A DNA stretch of 54,595 nt, from positions 1 to 54,595 of the forward strand of contig JBBKVP010000016.1 of the NCBI GenBank assembly GCA_037968495.1, written 5' to 3'. A program made the translations under genes and the position numbers. Source of the stretch: Aestuarierythrobacter sp037968495. Its GTDB lineage: Bacteria; Pseudomonadota; Alphaproteobacteria; Sphingomonadales; Sphingomonadaceae. Numbering within the stretch: position 1 is the stretch's first letter; each line of letters opens with the position of its first letter. The notes beneath the pieces are model-generated. The model ran no database searches. It was not told the DNA's origin and was given only the letters and a program-made list of their open reading frames with translations. Of this stretch, positions 17,296 through 24,486 are shown piece after piece.

Positions 17296-18168
17296 ATGAG
17301 CGCTCACAAACCGATACGTAAAGCTGTGTTTCCCGTCGCCGGGCTCGGCACCCGTTTCCTGCCCGCGACGAAGGCGATCCCGAAGGAAATGCTGCCGATC
17401 GTTGACCGGCCGCTGATCCAATATGCGGTGGACGAAGCGCGCGAGGCCGGAATCGACCAGCTGATCTTCGTCACGGGCCGAGGCAAGACCGCCATTGTCG
17501 AGCATTTCGATGTCGCTTACGAGCTCGAAGATATGATGAGCGAGCGCGGCAAAGATATGTCCGTGCTCGATTCAACCCGCGCCACCCCCGGCAACATTAT
17601 TACTGTGCGCCAGCAGGTTCCGCTCGGACTCGGACACGCAATCTGGTGCGCCCGCGCGATTGTTGGCGACGAACCATTCGCGATCATGTTGCCTGACGAG
17701 CTGATGATTGGCGAACCCGGCTGCATGAAACAGATGGTTGAGGCCTATAATGAGATCGGTGGCAATCTGATCAGCGTGCTCGAAGTCACAGAAGAAGAAG
17801 TGTCGAGCTACGGTGTGATCGATCCGGGAGCTACGAAAGGCGCTCTTACGGAAGTGAAAGGCCTCGTCGAGAAGCCCCCGCGCGAAGAAGCACCTTCGAA
17901 CAAGATCATCTCCGGCCGCTACATCCTCCAACCCGAAGTCATGCGCACACTGGAAAATCAGGGCAAGGGTGCGGGCGGCGAGATCCAGCTAACCGACGCA
18001 ATGGCGCGGATGATCGGCACCCAGCCGTTCCACGCCGTCACCTTCGCAGGCAAACGCTATGACTGCGGCAGCAAACTGGGCTTTGTCGAAGCGACATTGG
18101 CGATAGCGCTGGAGCGCGAAGATATGGGCTCAGATGTTCGCGCGATGGCAAAGCGATTGCTGGGCTAG
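17296..18168 (+). CDS. galU: UTP-glucose-1-phosphate uridylyltransferase
   Basis: The enzyme makes UDP-glucose from UTP and glucose-1-phosphate for surface polysaccharides. The 290-residue protein carries the nucleotide-binding VAGLGTRFLPATKAIPKEMLPI at the N-terminus, the VRQQVPLGLGHAI block, DELMIG and VEKP. Length is normal and no motif is missing. It stands alone, divergent from murA. The nearby exopolysaccharide remnants at 8327-8931 are a possible former consumer of its product. Confidence 0.95.
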   Translation: MSAHKPIRKAVFPVAGLGTRFLPATKAIPKEMLPIVDRPLIQYAVDEAREAGIDQLIFVTGRGKTAIVEHFDVAYELEDMMSERGKDMSVLDSTRATPGNIITVRQQVPLGLGHAIWCARAIVGDEPFAIMLPDELMIGEPGCMKQMVEAYNEIGGNLISVLEVTEEEVSSYGVIDPGATKGALTEVKGLVEKPPREEAPSNKIISGRYILQPEVMRTLENQGKGAGGEIQLTDAMARMIGTQPFHAVTFAGKRYDCGSKLGFVEATLAIALEREDMGSDVRAMAKRLLG

Positions 18169-18292
18169 AGGCACCCAAATCACGGTCAATACTGATGGAC
18201 TGCTATTCGTAGATCGCATCGGGCCTCAAAAACGCAATGATATTAGTCTTCTAGTTAACGTGATAGTATCCTTTTGTATCTAGTTCAGCGAA

Positions 18293-20329
18293 ATGAGCTT
18301 TCAGGGGTCCAAATTTGGCGAGCAAAAATGCTCGAACGCACAACCTGGCCGGTTGTTACCGGCATCTGAGCCCGGCAGCCGAAGATCAATCGCGCCACAT
18401 ACACAAGACGACCTGCAGAGCGGCCAGTCTGTAGAAGTAGCTTTTGCCGGTCAGCTCTCCAAGCGGATGCCGTTTGTGTATGCCATCGCAATCGTGAACC
18501 TGCTGCTGATTGCCAACGCATTCTACGGCACAGTGTCGGACATCCATCTCGCCTTGCTGACTGGACCGCTACTGGTTATCGCTATCTCACGAGCCATTCA
18601 CTGGCACCCCCGGTCAGTTGCCAGACGTTCACGCGCAATGATCTCACGTGATCTCCGCTTGCTACCCTTTACCGGAACTGCGGTGGCTGCCGGACTCATG
18701 GTCTTTGGATTGGGTCTTTATCCGTTTGGCGACACTCAGCAGCAAAGTCTCATCCACTATATTGCCACGCTAACCAGTTTCATCGGCATATTGGGCTTGC
18801 AACCATCTCCCAAAACTGCACTTGGAATGACCTTCGTAAGTGTAGTCCCATCCATAGCGATGTTCCTTTACATCGGGCATGAGAATGCGTGGGCGATCAG
18901 CACAACGATGGTGTCGGTGTCGCTTTTGCTTCTGCTGATAGCGCGGACCCAGCACATGGGCCTGATCGAATTAATACGCTCCAGAACTGCATTACAGCAA
19001 AGGGAGGCAGAAGCAGCCAAGCTCAACGATCGCCTGCATAATCAAGCATACATTGATGATCTTACCAATATAGCAAACAGACGATCTTTCTTTGAAAGTT
19101 TCGAGACGGAACTATTGCAAGCTGGCACCGGGTTACCGTGGCTGGGCCTCATCGACCTTGATGGTTTTAAGATCGTCAACGACCTTTTTGGACACCGAGC
19201 TGGTGACGCAGTGCTAAAAGCTGTCGCCAAACGGCTCGAGGCTTTCCCGGCCGTCATTGGCTGTGGCAGATTGGGCGGCGACGAATTTGGATTTCTTTTG
19301 CAGGGTTCGTTGAGCAAGCAAGAGGCGATCCGTCATTCCGAAGAGCTAGCAGACCAAATCGCGAAGCCAGTCTCGTTCGAATCTCAAATGCTGGTCGTGA
19401 AGACCTCGATGGGACTTCGAAAAACCGACGGGCTTTCTGCGAACGAGTGTATCGAACGAGCTGATTGGGCGCTCTACAGAGCAAAACGGGATGGACAAAA
19501 AGTAACCATCTTCTCAGCCGATGACGAAGTGGTGATGCAAGAAAGAGCCCGGATCAAAAAGCTCTTTGACGATGCAGACTTGGCCCATCAATTAGAAGTT
19601 GTTTATCAACCAATTATCGATTTCGATAGCGGCATGGCGCAGTCGGTGGAGGTTCTTGCGCGCTGGAATGTCGGAGGCGGCTCATATGTTATGCCGGACG
19701 TGTTCATCCCTATGGCCGAGAGCACCCAACGCACTAGTGAGCTGACCAAGATCATCATCGCAAAATCAATTAATGAGTTGCCTTCAGTCTTCGCCGACAC
19801 TTCTCTGCATATAAACCTGTCGGCCAATGACATCACAAGCCCCAGTTTTGTCGATTGGCTGTCCAAAAGTGACAGCTTTGATATTGTGGCTCGCAAACAG
19901 ATTTTGCTCGAGCTTACAGAAACAGCGATCCTGTCCGGCGGCGTTCTGGCAGAGAAAAATCTAGCGCGTTTGCGGTCTGCAGGATTCCGCATTGCACTGG
20001 ATGATTTTGGAGTGGGTCAATCCAGCCTGTCCCGCATACACAAATTGCCATTGGACCAGATTAAAATCGACAAGTCTTTTTGCAATGATGCAAGTTCCAA
20101 CAAACATGGCTGGGCAATTATTGCGACCATCTTGGCATTGTCTCGGCAAATAGGTCTCGAATGTGTGCTTGAAGGGGTCGAAACCGAGGCTCAAGCTCTT
20201 CAGGCGAGGTCGCTTGGTGTGCGGCTCATGCAAGGATACTATTTCGCCAAACCAATGAGCGCTGCGCATTTCGCCAACGCATCCAACCCTATCGTTAGGC
20301 CCAAGGGTCTAGCACTCAAGACCCAATAG
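18293..20329 (+). CDS. Membrane GGDEF-EAL cyclic-di-GMP protein
   Basis: The 678-residue protein has about five membrane segments (residues 55-225), a short coiled coil (ALQQREAEAAKLNDRL), a GGDEF domain (about 240-400) and an EAL domain (about 425-660). The GGDEF active site is intact (RLGGDEFG; substrate-binding LDGFKIVNDLFGHRAGD). No RxxD inhibitory site precedes it. The EAL domain has EVL in place of EAL but keeps ELTET, DDFGVGQSSL, IKIDKSF, EGVETEAQ and QGYYFAKP, so phosphodiesterase activity is likely. The membrane part resembles no known sensor domain to me. Base composition is a little more AT-rich than the neighbours. Confidence 0.88.
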   Translation: MSFQGSKFGEQKCSNAQPGRLLPASEPGSRRSIAPHTQDDLQSGQSVEVAFAGQLSKRMPFVYAIAIVNLLLIANAFYGTVSDIHLALLTGPLLVIAISRAIHWHPRSVARRSRAMISRDLRLLPFTGTAVAAGLMVFGLGLYPFGDTQQQSLIHYIATLTSFIGILGLQPSPKTALGMTFVSVVPSIAMFLYIGHENAWAISTTMVSVSLLLLLIARTQHMGLIELIRSRTALQQREAEAAKLNDRLHNQAYIDDLTNIANRRSFFESFETELLQAGTGLPWLGLIDLDGFKIVNDLFGHRAGDAVLKAVAKRLEAFPAVIGCGRLGGDEFGFLLQGSLSKQEAIRHSEELADQIAKPVSFESQMLVVKTSMGLRKTDGLSANECIERADWALYRAKRDGQKVTIFSADDEVVMQERARIKKLFDDADLAHQLEVVYQPIIDFDSGMAQSVEVLARWNVGGGSYVMPDVFIPMAESTQRTSELTKIIIAKSINELPSVFADTSLHINLSANDITSPSFVDWLSKSDSFDIVARKQILLELTETAILSGGVLAEKNLARLRSAGFRIALDDFGVGQSSLSRIHKLPLDQIKIDKSFCNDASSNKHGWAIIATILALSRQIGLECVLEGVETEAQALQARSLGVRLMQGYYFAKPMSAAHFANASNPIVRPKGLALKTQ

Positions 20330-20350
20330 TAAAAAAGATCTCAAGGCGAT

Positions 20351-20376
20351 GTAACCAAATCGATGCCGTCTGCGAA
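20351..20376 (+). promoter_or_regulatory. Sigma-F (ECF) promoter candidate of the bufferin operon
   Basis: GTAACC at 20351-20356 and CGAA at 20373-20376 are separated by exactly 16 bases. As I recall, this is the consensus of Caulobacter sigma-F promoters. It lies 47 bases before the first bufA start, and a sigma-F-type gene is in the same operon. Confidence 0.75.
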
Positions 20377-20423
20377 CTCCATGGCAGGACTACAACGTCC
20401 CACTCGCTGATGGAGAAACTGAA

Positions 20424-20783
20424 ATGGCTAGCAACACCACACTTTCGATGACCGCGCTTGCCGGTGCACTTCTGGTCGCTGCTTGTAGCGGCGCCGCTGA
20501 CACCGAAAAGATCGCTGCCGAAGGCGCGGGCGCACAAGTTGCTGCGGGTACCGAAGCTGAAGCCGCCAAAATGAGCGAAGTCTCCGGCGAAAAAGAGAAA
20601 TGCTTCGGCGTTGCGCTGGCTGGCAAGAATGATTGCGCAGCCGGTCCCGGCACCAGCTGTGCGGGCACGTCGACGGTCGATTATCAGGGTAATGCCTGGA
20701 AGTATGTCGCCGCGGATAGCTGCGAAACATCGGGCGGTTCGCTGGTCGAAGTCGCTGATAATGATCCGCCCGTACCGGCTTAA
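20424..20783 (+). CDS. bufA: Bufferin precursor (DUF2282), first copy, with lipobox
   Basis: DUF2282 proteins are precursors of bufferins, exported RiPPs whose cysteines are modified by a DUF692 enzyme and which bind copper. The 119-residue protein has four core cysteines (60, 71, 79, 100) in EKCFGVALAGKNDC, GTSCAG and DSCE. The signal region ends in LLVAACSGA, a valid lipobox around Cys21, so the product may be lipid-anchored. The n-region lacks Lys/Arg, which weakens this. A 38-residue Ala/Glu-rich linker separates Cys21 from the core. A GGAG ribosome site precedes the ATG. It is the first gene of the operon. Confidence 0.87.
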   Translation: MASNTTLSMTALAGALLVAACSGAADTEKIAAEGAGAQVAAGTEAEAAKMSEVSGEKEKCFGVALAGKNDCAAGPGTSCAGTSTVDYQGNAWKYVAADSCETSGGSLVEVADNDPPVPA

Positions 20784-20931
20784 GCTCCTGCTTGATAACG
20801 GCGAACGAATTCTGGTCCCTTCCCCCCTTCGTAAACTAGGGGACCGGATAACAGGCTCCGTCAAACCCCCATCTGGCGGGGCCTGTCCCTCAAAACCCTA
20901 ACCTCCCCAAAAAACTGAAAGGTATTACCCA

Positions 20932-21222
20932 ATGTCCAAATCCACCCTCATCGTCGGCGCCCTCGCCACGGCTCTAATCGCTTCGGTAAATGTCGCCGAC
21001 CCCGCTCCAGCCCAAGCAGCTGGTGCCAAGGAAAAATGCTACGGCGTCGCCCTCAAGGGCAAGAATGACTGCGCGGCAGGTCCCGGCACCACATGCGCGG
21101 GCACTTCGACAACCGACTATCAAGGCAATGCATGGAGGTATGTCACCAAGGACAGTTGCGAAGACATGGGCGGCACGCTGAAGCCACATAAAGGTGACGC
21201 CAAACCCAAAACCCGCGGCTAA
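20932..21222 (+). CDS. bufA: Bufferin precursor (DUF2282), second copy
   Basis: This second precursor, 96 residues, has a conventional signal peptide (about residues 1-29, ending AQA) and four core cysteines at 36, 47, 55 and 76. Cysteine spacing (11, 8 and 21) is identical to the first copy, and the core from EKC to DSCE is nearly the same, so the pair arose by tandem duplication. It lacks a lipobox and the acidic linker, and ends in a basic tail (KPHKGDAKPKTRG). A GAAAGG ribosome site precedes it. The 148-bp gap after the first copy holds a C/G-rich hairpin but no second sigma-F motif. Confidence 0.9.
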   Translation: MSKSTLIVGALATALIASVNVADPAPAQAAGAKEKCYGVALKGKNDCAAGPGTTCAGTSTTDYQGNAWRYVTKDSCEDMGGTLKPHKGDAKPKTRG

Positions 21223-21234
21223 GCGGGCCATTTT

Positions 21235-22155
21235 ATGACTAGTATCCCCTCCCCTTCCTCCGGCGCTTTTGCCCGGCCTCTGCCTCCCAAGGCGGGGGTC
21301 GGATTAAAGCCACAGCATTATAGCAAGGTGCTGCCTGATCGAACGGAAGATGGAGGGGATACGGCCGAATCCCAAACGTTGCCCGGATGGGTTGAAGTGC
21401 ATCCGCAAAATTACTTTGCCGATGGCGGCCCTGCGCCCCGATGGTTAGCCGCTGTGGCCGAGCGATATCCAGTCAGCTTCCATTCGACCGGAATCTCGCT
21501 CGGTAGTGCCGAAGGCCCTGACATGGCCGAAGTAGACCGGCTGAAACGCCTTATGGACCGGATAGAGCCCGCCATGGTCTCCGACCATCTCAGCTGGAGT
21601 CAAACCAGCAATCACAATTTTCCCGATCTTCTCCCTCTGCCCTATGACGAGCCGACGCTCGATCATTTCGCGCGCGCGGTCGAGCAGGTCCAAAACCGCC
21701 TTGGCCGCACGATGCTGGTCGAGAACCCCAGCCGCTATCTCGCCTTTGCAGGTGATACGATGAGCGAGGTGGAGTTTCTGATCGAGCTATGTGCGCGGAC
21801 CGAATGCGGCTTGCTGTTCGACATCAACAATGTGCTGGTCAGCGCGACTAATCTTGGCACCGATCCGGCTGAAGTCATCGATGCCATTGACCCAGCTCTG
21901 GTGGGCGAGATCCATCTGGCAGGTCACGCGACAGAAGATCACGGTGATTTGACCATGGCGATTGACGACCATGGCAGCGCCGTCGCCGATGCAACATGGG
22001 CGCTTTATGATCGCTTCATTGCCCGCGCTGGACCAAAGCCCACGCTGATCGAATGGGACACAGACGTCCCGGATTATTCGGTACTCGCTGGTGAAATGGC
22101 CAAAGCCGAAGCTGTGCTCGCTAAGCATGGGTGTAGCCATGTCGTCGCTGCATGA
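21235..22155 (+). CDS. bufB: Bufferin-modifying multinuclear non-heme iron oxidase (MNIO, DUF692)
   Basis: MNIO enzymes use a multinuclear iron centre and oxygen to modify cysteines of the precursor peptides, giving thiooxazole groups in bufferins. The 306-residue TIM-barrel protein retains the expected metal-ligand motifs: VSFHSTGISLG, VSDHLSW, LVENPS, LLFDINNVLVSATN, EIHLAGH, DDHG and LIEWD. One usually conserved spot differs: EVHPQNY (Gln58), where relatives mostly have ENY. It begins 12 bp after the second precursor without an obvious ribosome site and overlaps bufC by 17 bases. Confidence 0.92.
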   Translation: MTSIPSPSSGAFARPLPPKAGVGLKPQHYSKVLPDRTEDGGDTAESQTLPGWVEVHPQNYFADGGPAPRWLAAVAERYPVSFHSTGISLGSAEGPDMAEVDRLKRLMDRIEPAMVSDHLSWSQTSNHNFPDLLPLPYDEPTLDHFARAVEQVQNRLGRTMLVENPSRYLAFAGDTMSEVEFLIELCARTECGLLFDINNVLVSATNLGTDPAEVIDAIDPALVGEIHLAGHATEDHGDLTMAIDDHGSAVADATWALYDRFIARAGPKPTLIEWDTDVPDYSVLAGEMAKAEAVLAKHGCSHVVAA

Positions 22156-22867
22156 GGCGCAGGCTACGATGGCCCGCGCCATTCTCGAAGGCCCGAGCCA
22201 TGTTCCGGGCGATCTATTCGAAGGTTCAGCCAAGCGCGTGATGATGGCCTTTGCCAGCCACGCCAACACTGTTTCGCATGCACGTCTGGTGGCATTGGAA
22301 GAAACCTTCCCGCATGCCCGTGAATTGCTGGGCGAGGAACGCTTCAACCAGCTCAGCCGGACCTTTCTCGATAGCGGACATGGCAGCGACGCATCGCTCG
22401 GCGATATTGGCGGTGGTTTTGCCGCTTGGCTTGCGGGCCAAAATGTGGGCGAAGCGCTTGCGATTGTCCAGTTCGAATGGAAATGGCTCGAAAGCTACCG
22501 TGCCGCCGAAGCGCTGGCGCTCACGATGCAAGGCCTCGCCCAGCTTGATGAAGAACGCTTGCTCGCCACAGTGCTAGATTTACACCCTGCAGCGCGCCGC
22601 TGCGATGCAAATGCAGCGCTAGCCGGCATTCTTGGCTTGCCGCAGTCCGAGCAAGTCCTGCTGGTCCGTCCGGATGCAGAGATCACAATTCTATCCCTTG
22701 ACGAGACGCAGAACCATGCGTTCTCCCTGCTCGAAGAAAAATCTCGGCCCGTAAGTAACCTTTTCGCCGGTCTGTCCGAATTGATGAATGAGACACAGAT
22801 ACTGCCCGCGATCATCGCCCTTGTCGGCGCCGGTGCAGTTGTGAAAAAGGAACAGGGACCATGTTGA
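22139..22867 (+). CDS. bufC: Bufferin biosynthesis partner protein (DUF2063)
   Basis: DUF2063 proteins work with the DUF692 oxidase, and are thought to present the precursor to it. The 242-residue protein has the family N-terminal helical domain (about residues 5-95: LHEAQATMARAIL, HARLVALEETFPHARELLGEERF, FAAWLA). A less conserved C-terminal alpha/beta domain with VLLVRPDAEITILSLDE follows. ATG 22139 (MSSLHEAQ) is preferred; ATG 22127 is possible. It overlaps bufB by 17 bases and doxX by 7. A sigma-F-type promoter motif lies inside its 3' part. Confidence 0.88.
   Translation: MSSLHEAQATMARAILEGPSHVPGDLFEGSAKRVMMAFASHANTVSHARLVALEETFPHARELLGEERFNQLSRTFLDSGHGSDASLGDIGGGFAAWLAGQNVGEALAIVQFEWKWLESYRAAEALALTMQGLAQLDEERLLATVLDLHPAARRCDANAALAGILGLPQSEQVLLVRPDAEITILSLDETQNHAFSLLEEKSRPVSNLFAGLSELMNETQILPAIIALVGAGAVVKKEQGPC
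22755..22780 (+). promoter_or_regulatory. Second sigma-F promoter candidate, inside bufC
   Basis: GTAACC at 22755-22760 and CGAA at 22777-22780, again with exactly 16 bases between. It lies in the coding sequence of bufC, 80 bases before the doxX start, so it could drive doxX-sigF-nrsF separately. Confidence 0.55.
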
Positions 22868-23316
22868 AACTTTATAGCCGCTTCGAAGCCTTGCTGGACC
22901 GCATCCCCAATGCGCTCGTTCTGCTGTTTGTGCGGATCACGGCAGCCCAGCCATTCTGGTTCAGTGGTCGCTCGAAAATTGAGGAAGGCACATGGTTCAC
23001 GATGCGGCCAGAAGTAGTCGACCTGTTCCGTTACGAATATGATCTCCCGCTGATTTCGCCTGAAATCGCCGCGCCAATGGCTACACTTGCGGAACACGTC
23101 CTGCCGATCATGTTGGTATTCGGGCTGCTCACACGCTTTTCGGCAGCGGGCCTGCTGGTGATGACCGCGGTGATCCAACTGCTCGTCTATCCCGATGCAT
23201 GGTGGACAGTGCACAGCCTCTGGACGGCCTTGCTACTGGTGCCGCTGGCGATGGGTGGCGGCGCAATTTCGCTTGATCAGCTTCGTTTGAAGAACGCGCG
23301 GAGCACCGCTGCATGA
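22861..23316 (+). CDS. DoxX-family membrane protein of the bufferin operon
   Basis: The 151-residue protein has four hydrophobic segments and the DoxX family pattern: NALVLLFVRITAAQPFWFSGRSKIEEG in TM1 and its loop, LAEHVLPIMLVFGLLTRFSAAGLLVM, and a C-terminal SLWTALLLVPLAMGGG. DoxX-like proteins regularly accompany DUF2282-DUF692-DUF2063 genes and may give electrons or act in thiol/quinone chemistry at the membrane; the exact role is unknown. It overlaps bufC by 7 bases and the sigma factor gene by 4 (ATGA), so translation is coupled along the operon. Confidence 0.87.
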   Translation: MLKLYSRFEALLDRIPNALVLLFVRITAAQPFWFSGRSKIEEGTWFTMRPEVVDLFRYEYDLPLISPEIAAPMATLAEHVLPIMLVFGLLTRFSAAGLLVMTAVIQLLVYPDAWWTVHSLWTALLLVPLAMGGGAISLDQLRLKNARSTAA

Positions 23317-23840
23317 AAGCCGACGATGCCACCTTGCGCAGCCTGATGGCCAAAGCGCAGGCGGGCGATCAAAGCGCGTACCGCGCCGTGCTGGGAATAT
23401 GTCAGGACTGGCTGAAGCGCTATTACGCGCACCGTATCGCGCCCGGCGCTATCGACGATCTGGTCCAGGACACGCTGATGTCGCTGCATAAAAAGCGAGC
23501 CAGTTACGACCCTTCACGGGCGTTCCTGCCCTGGCTTGCGGCCATCGCGCGTTATCGCTGGGTTGATCAGTTGCGCAAAACTTATCGCGACGCCAGCGAG
23601 GAGCTGTTTGAAGATACAGCCACGACGGAGCCTGAAGAGGAAGCAGTCATGGCGAAGATCAGCATCGACCGGCTGATGGCACATTTGTCGCCGCCCCAGG
23701 TCACTGCGATCCAGCTCGTCAAGATCGATGGGCTGAGTATTGCCGAGGCCGCTGGCCGCTGCGGACAAAGCGAGTCCGCCGTTAAAGTGAATATACATCG
23801 CGGCGTGAAAAAGCTTTCCGCCCTAATCGAGAGTGAATGA
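23313..23840 (+). CDS. sigF: ECF RNA polymerase sigma factor, sigma-F type
   Basis: The 175-residue ECF sigma factor has region 2 at about residues 20-90 (IDDLVQDTLMSLHKKRASYDPSRAFLPWLAAIARYRWVDQLRK) and region 4 at about 120-172 (LSPPQVTAIQLVKIDGLSIAEAAGRCGQSESAVKVNIHRGVKKL). A short acidic linker (SEELFEDTATTEPEEEA) lies between. It sits directly before an NrsF-type anti-sigma gene, the arrangement of Caulobacter sigF-nrsF, which responds to heavy metals and oxidants. It should recognise the GTAACC-N16-CGAA sites at 20351, 22755 and 53887. Confidence 0.9.
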   Translation: MKADDATLRSLMAKAQAGDQSAYRAVLGICQDWLKRYYAHRIAPGAIDDLVQDTLMSLHKKRASYDPSRAFLPWLAAIARYRWVDQLRKTYRDASEELFEDTATTEPEEEAVMAKISIDRLMAHLSPPQVTAIQLVKIDGLSIAEAAGRCGQSESAVKVNIHRGVKKLSALIESE

Positions 23841-23841
23841 G

Positions 23842-24486
23842 ATGAGTAATATGATCGATGCCCTTGTGGACGATCTCGTTGATGATCTTAGGCCTGTGCA
23901 GCCGCTATCGCCGCGCATGGCGATAGCGATTGTTGCAAGCATCACTGGGGTGCTCGCTGCGCTGGTGGCTATGACCATGGGCCTGCGCGCGGACATATTG
24001 GCTGGTAGCCCGCAAGCGATCCTGCTGATGCGCGCGGGCGTGCTGCTGCTGCTGGGCACAGCCACAATGGCTGCGCTGGTTTCTGCCGCCCGTCCCGGTG
24101 TCGGGCAGCAGAGCGACGGCTGGCGCTGGGCCTTGGGCGCAGCGGCGATTTTTCCGGTCTCGGCAATTGTCCTGGTCCTTGCCCAAGGCGCCTTGCCGAT
24201 GGGCATTCTGACCGCCAGCAGCGCCCCCTATTGCCTCGCAGTAACGCTGACCGGAGCGTTCGCCATGGGCGCGCCGCTTACCGCATGGCTGCGGCGCGGC
24301 GCAGTTACCCAGCCAGAGCGTGTGGGATGGCTCGTCGGCTTTGCCTCAGGCGCATTCGCGCTGTTTGCATACAACCTCCACTGCCCAAGCGAGACACTGG
24401 TCTATACGGGCATCTGGTACACATCGGCGGTCGGCCTTGCTGCCATCACCGGACGGCTTATCGTGCCGCGCCTGCTGCGCTGGTAA
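23842..24486 (+). CDS. nrsF: Anti-sigma factor NrsF (DUF1109)
   Basis: The 214-residue inner-membrane protein has about six membrane segments after a short cytoplasmic N-terminus (MIDALVDDLVDDLRPVQPLSP), which would hold the sigma factor. Two cysteines fall at positions 131 (SSAPYC) and 181 (NLHC). As I recall, these are the numbered cysteines needed for metal sensing in Caulobacter NrsF, which supports ATG 23842 over a GTG at 23833. It starts one base after the sigF stop. Its stop abuts the end of the convergent acyl-CoA ligase gene with no gap. Confidence 0.9.
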   Translation: MSNMIDALVDDLVDDLRPVQPLSPRMAIAIVASITGVLAALVAMTMGLRADILAGSPQAILLMRAGVLLLLGTATMAALVSAARPGVGQQSDGWRWALGAAAIFPVSAIVLVLAQGALPMGILTASSAPYCLAVTLTGAFAMGAPLTAWLRRGAVTQPERVGWLVGFASGAFALFAYNLHCPSETLVYTGIWYTSAVGLAAITGRLIVPRLLRW

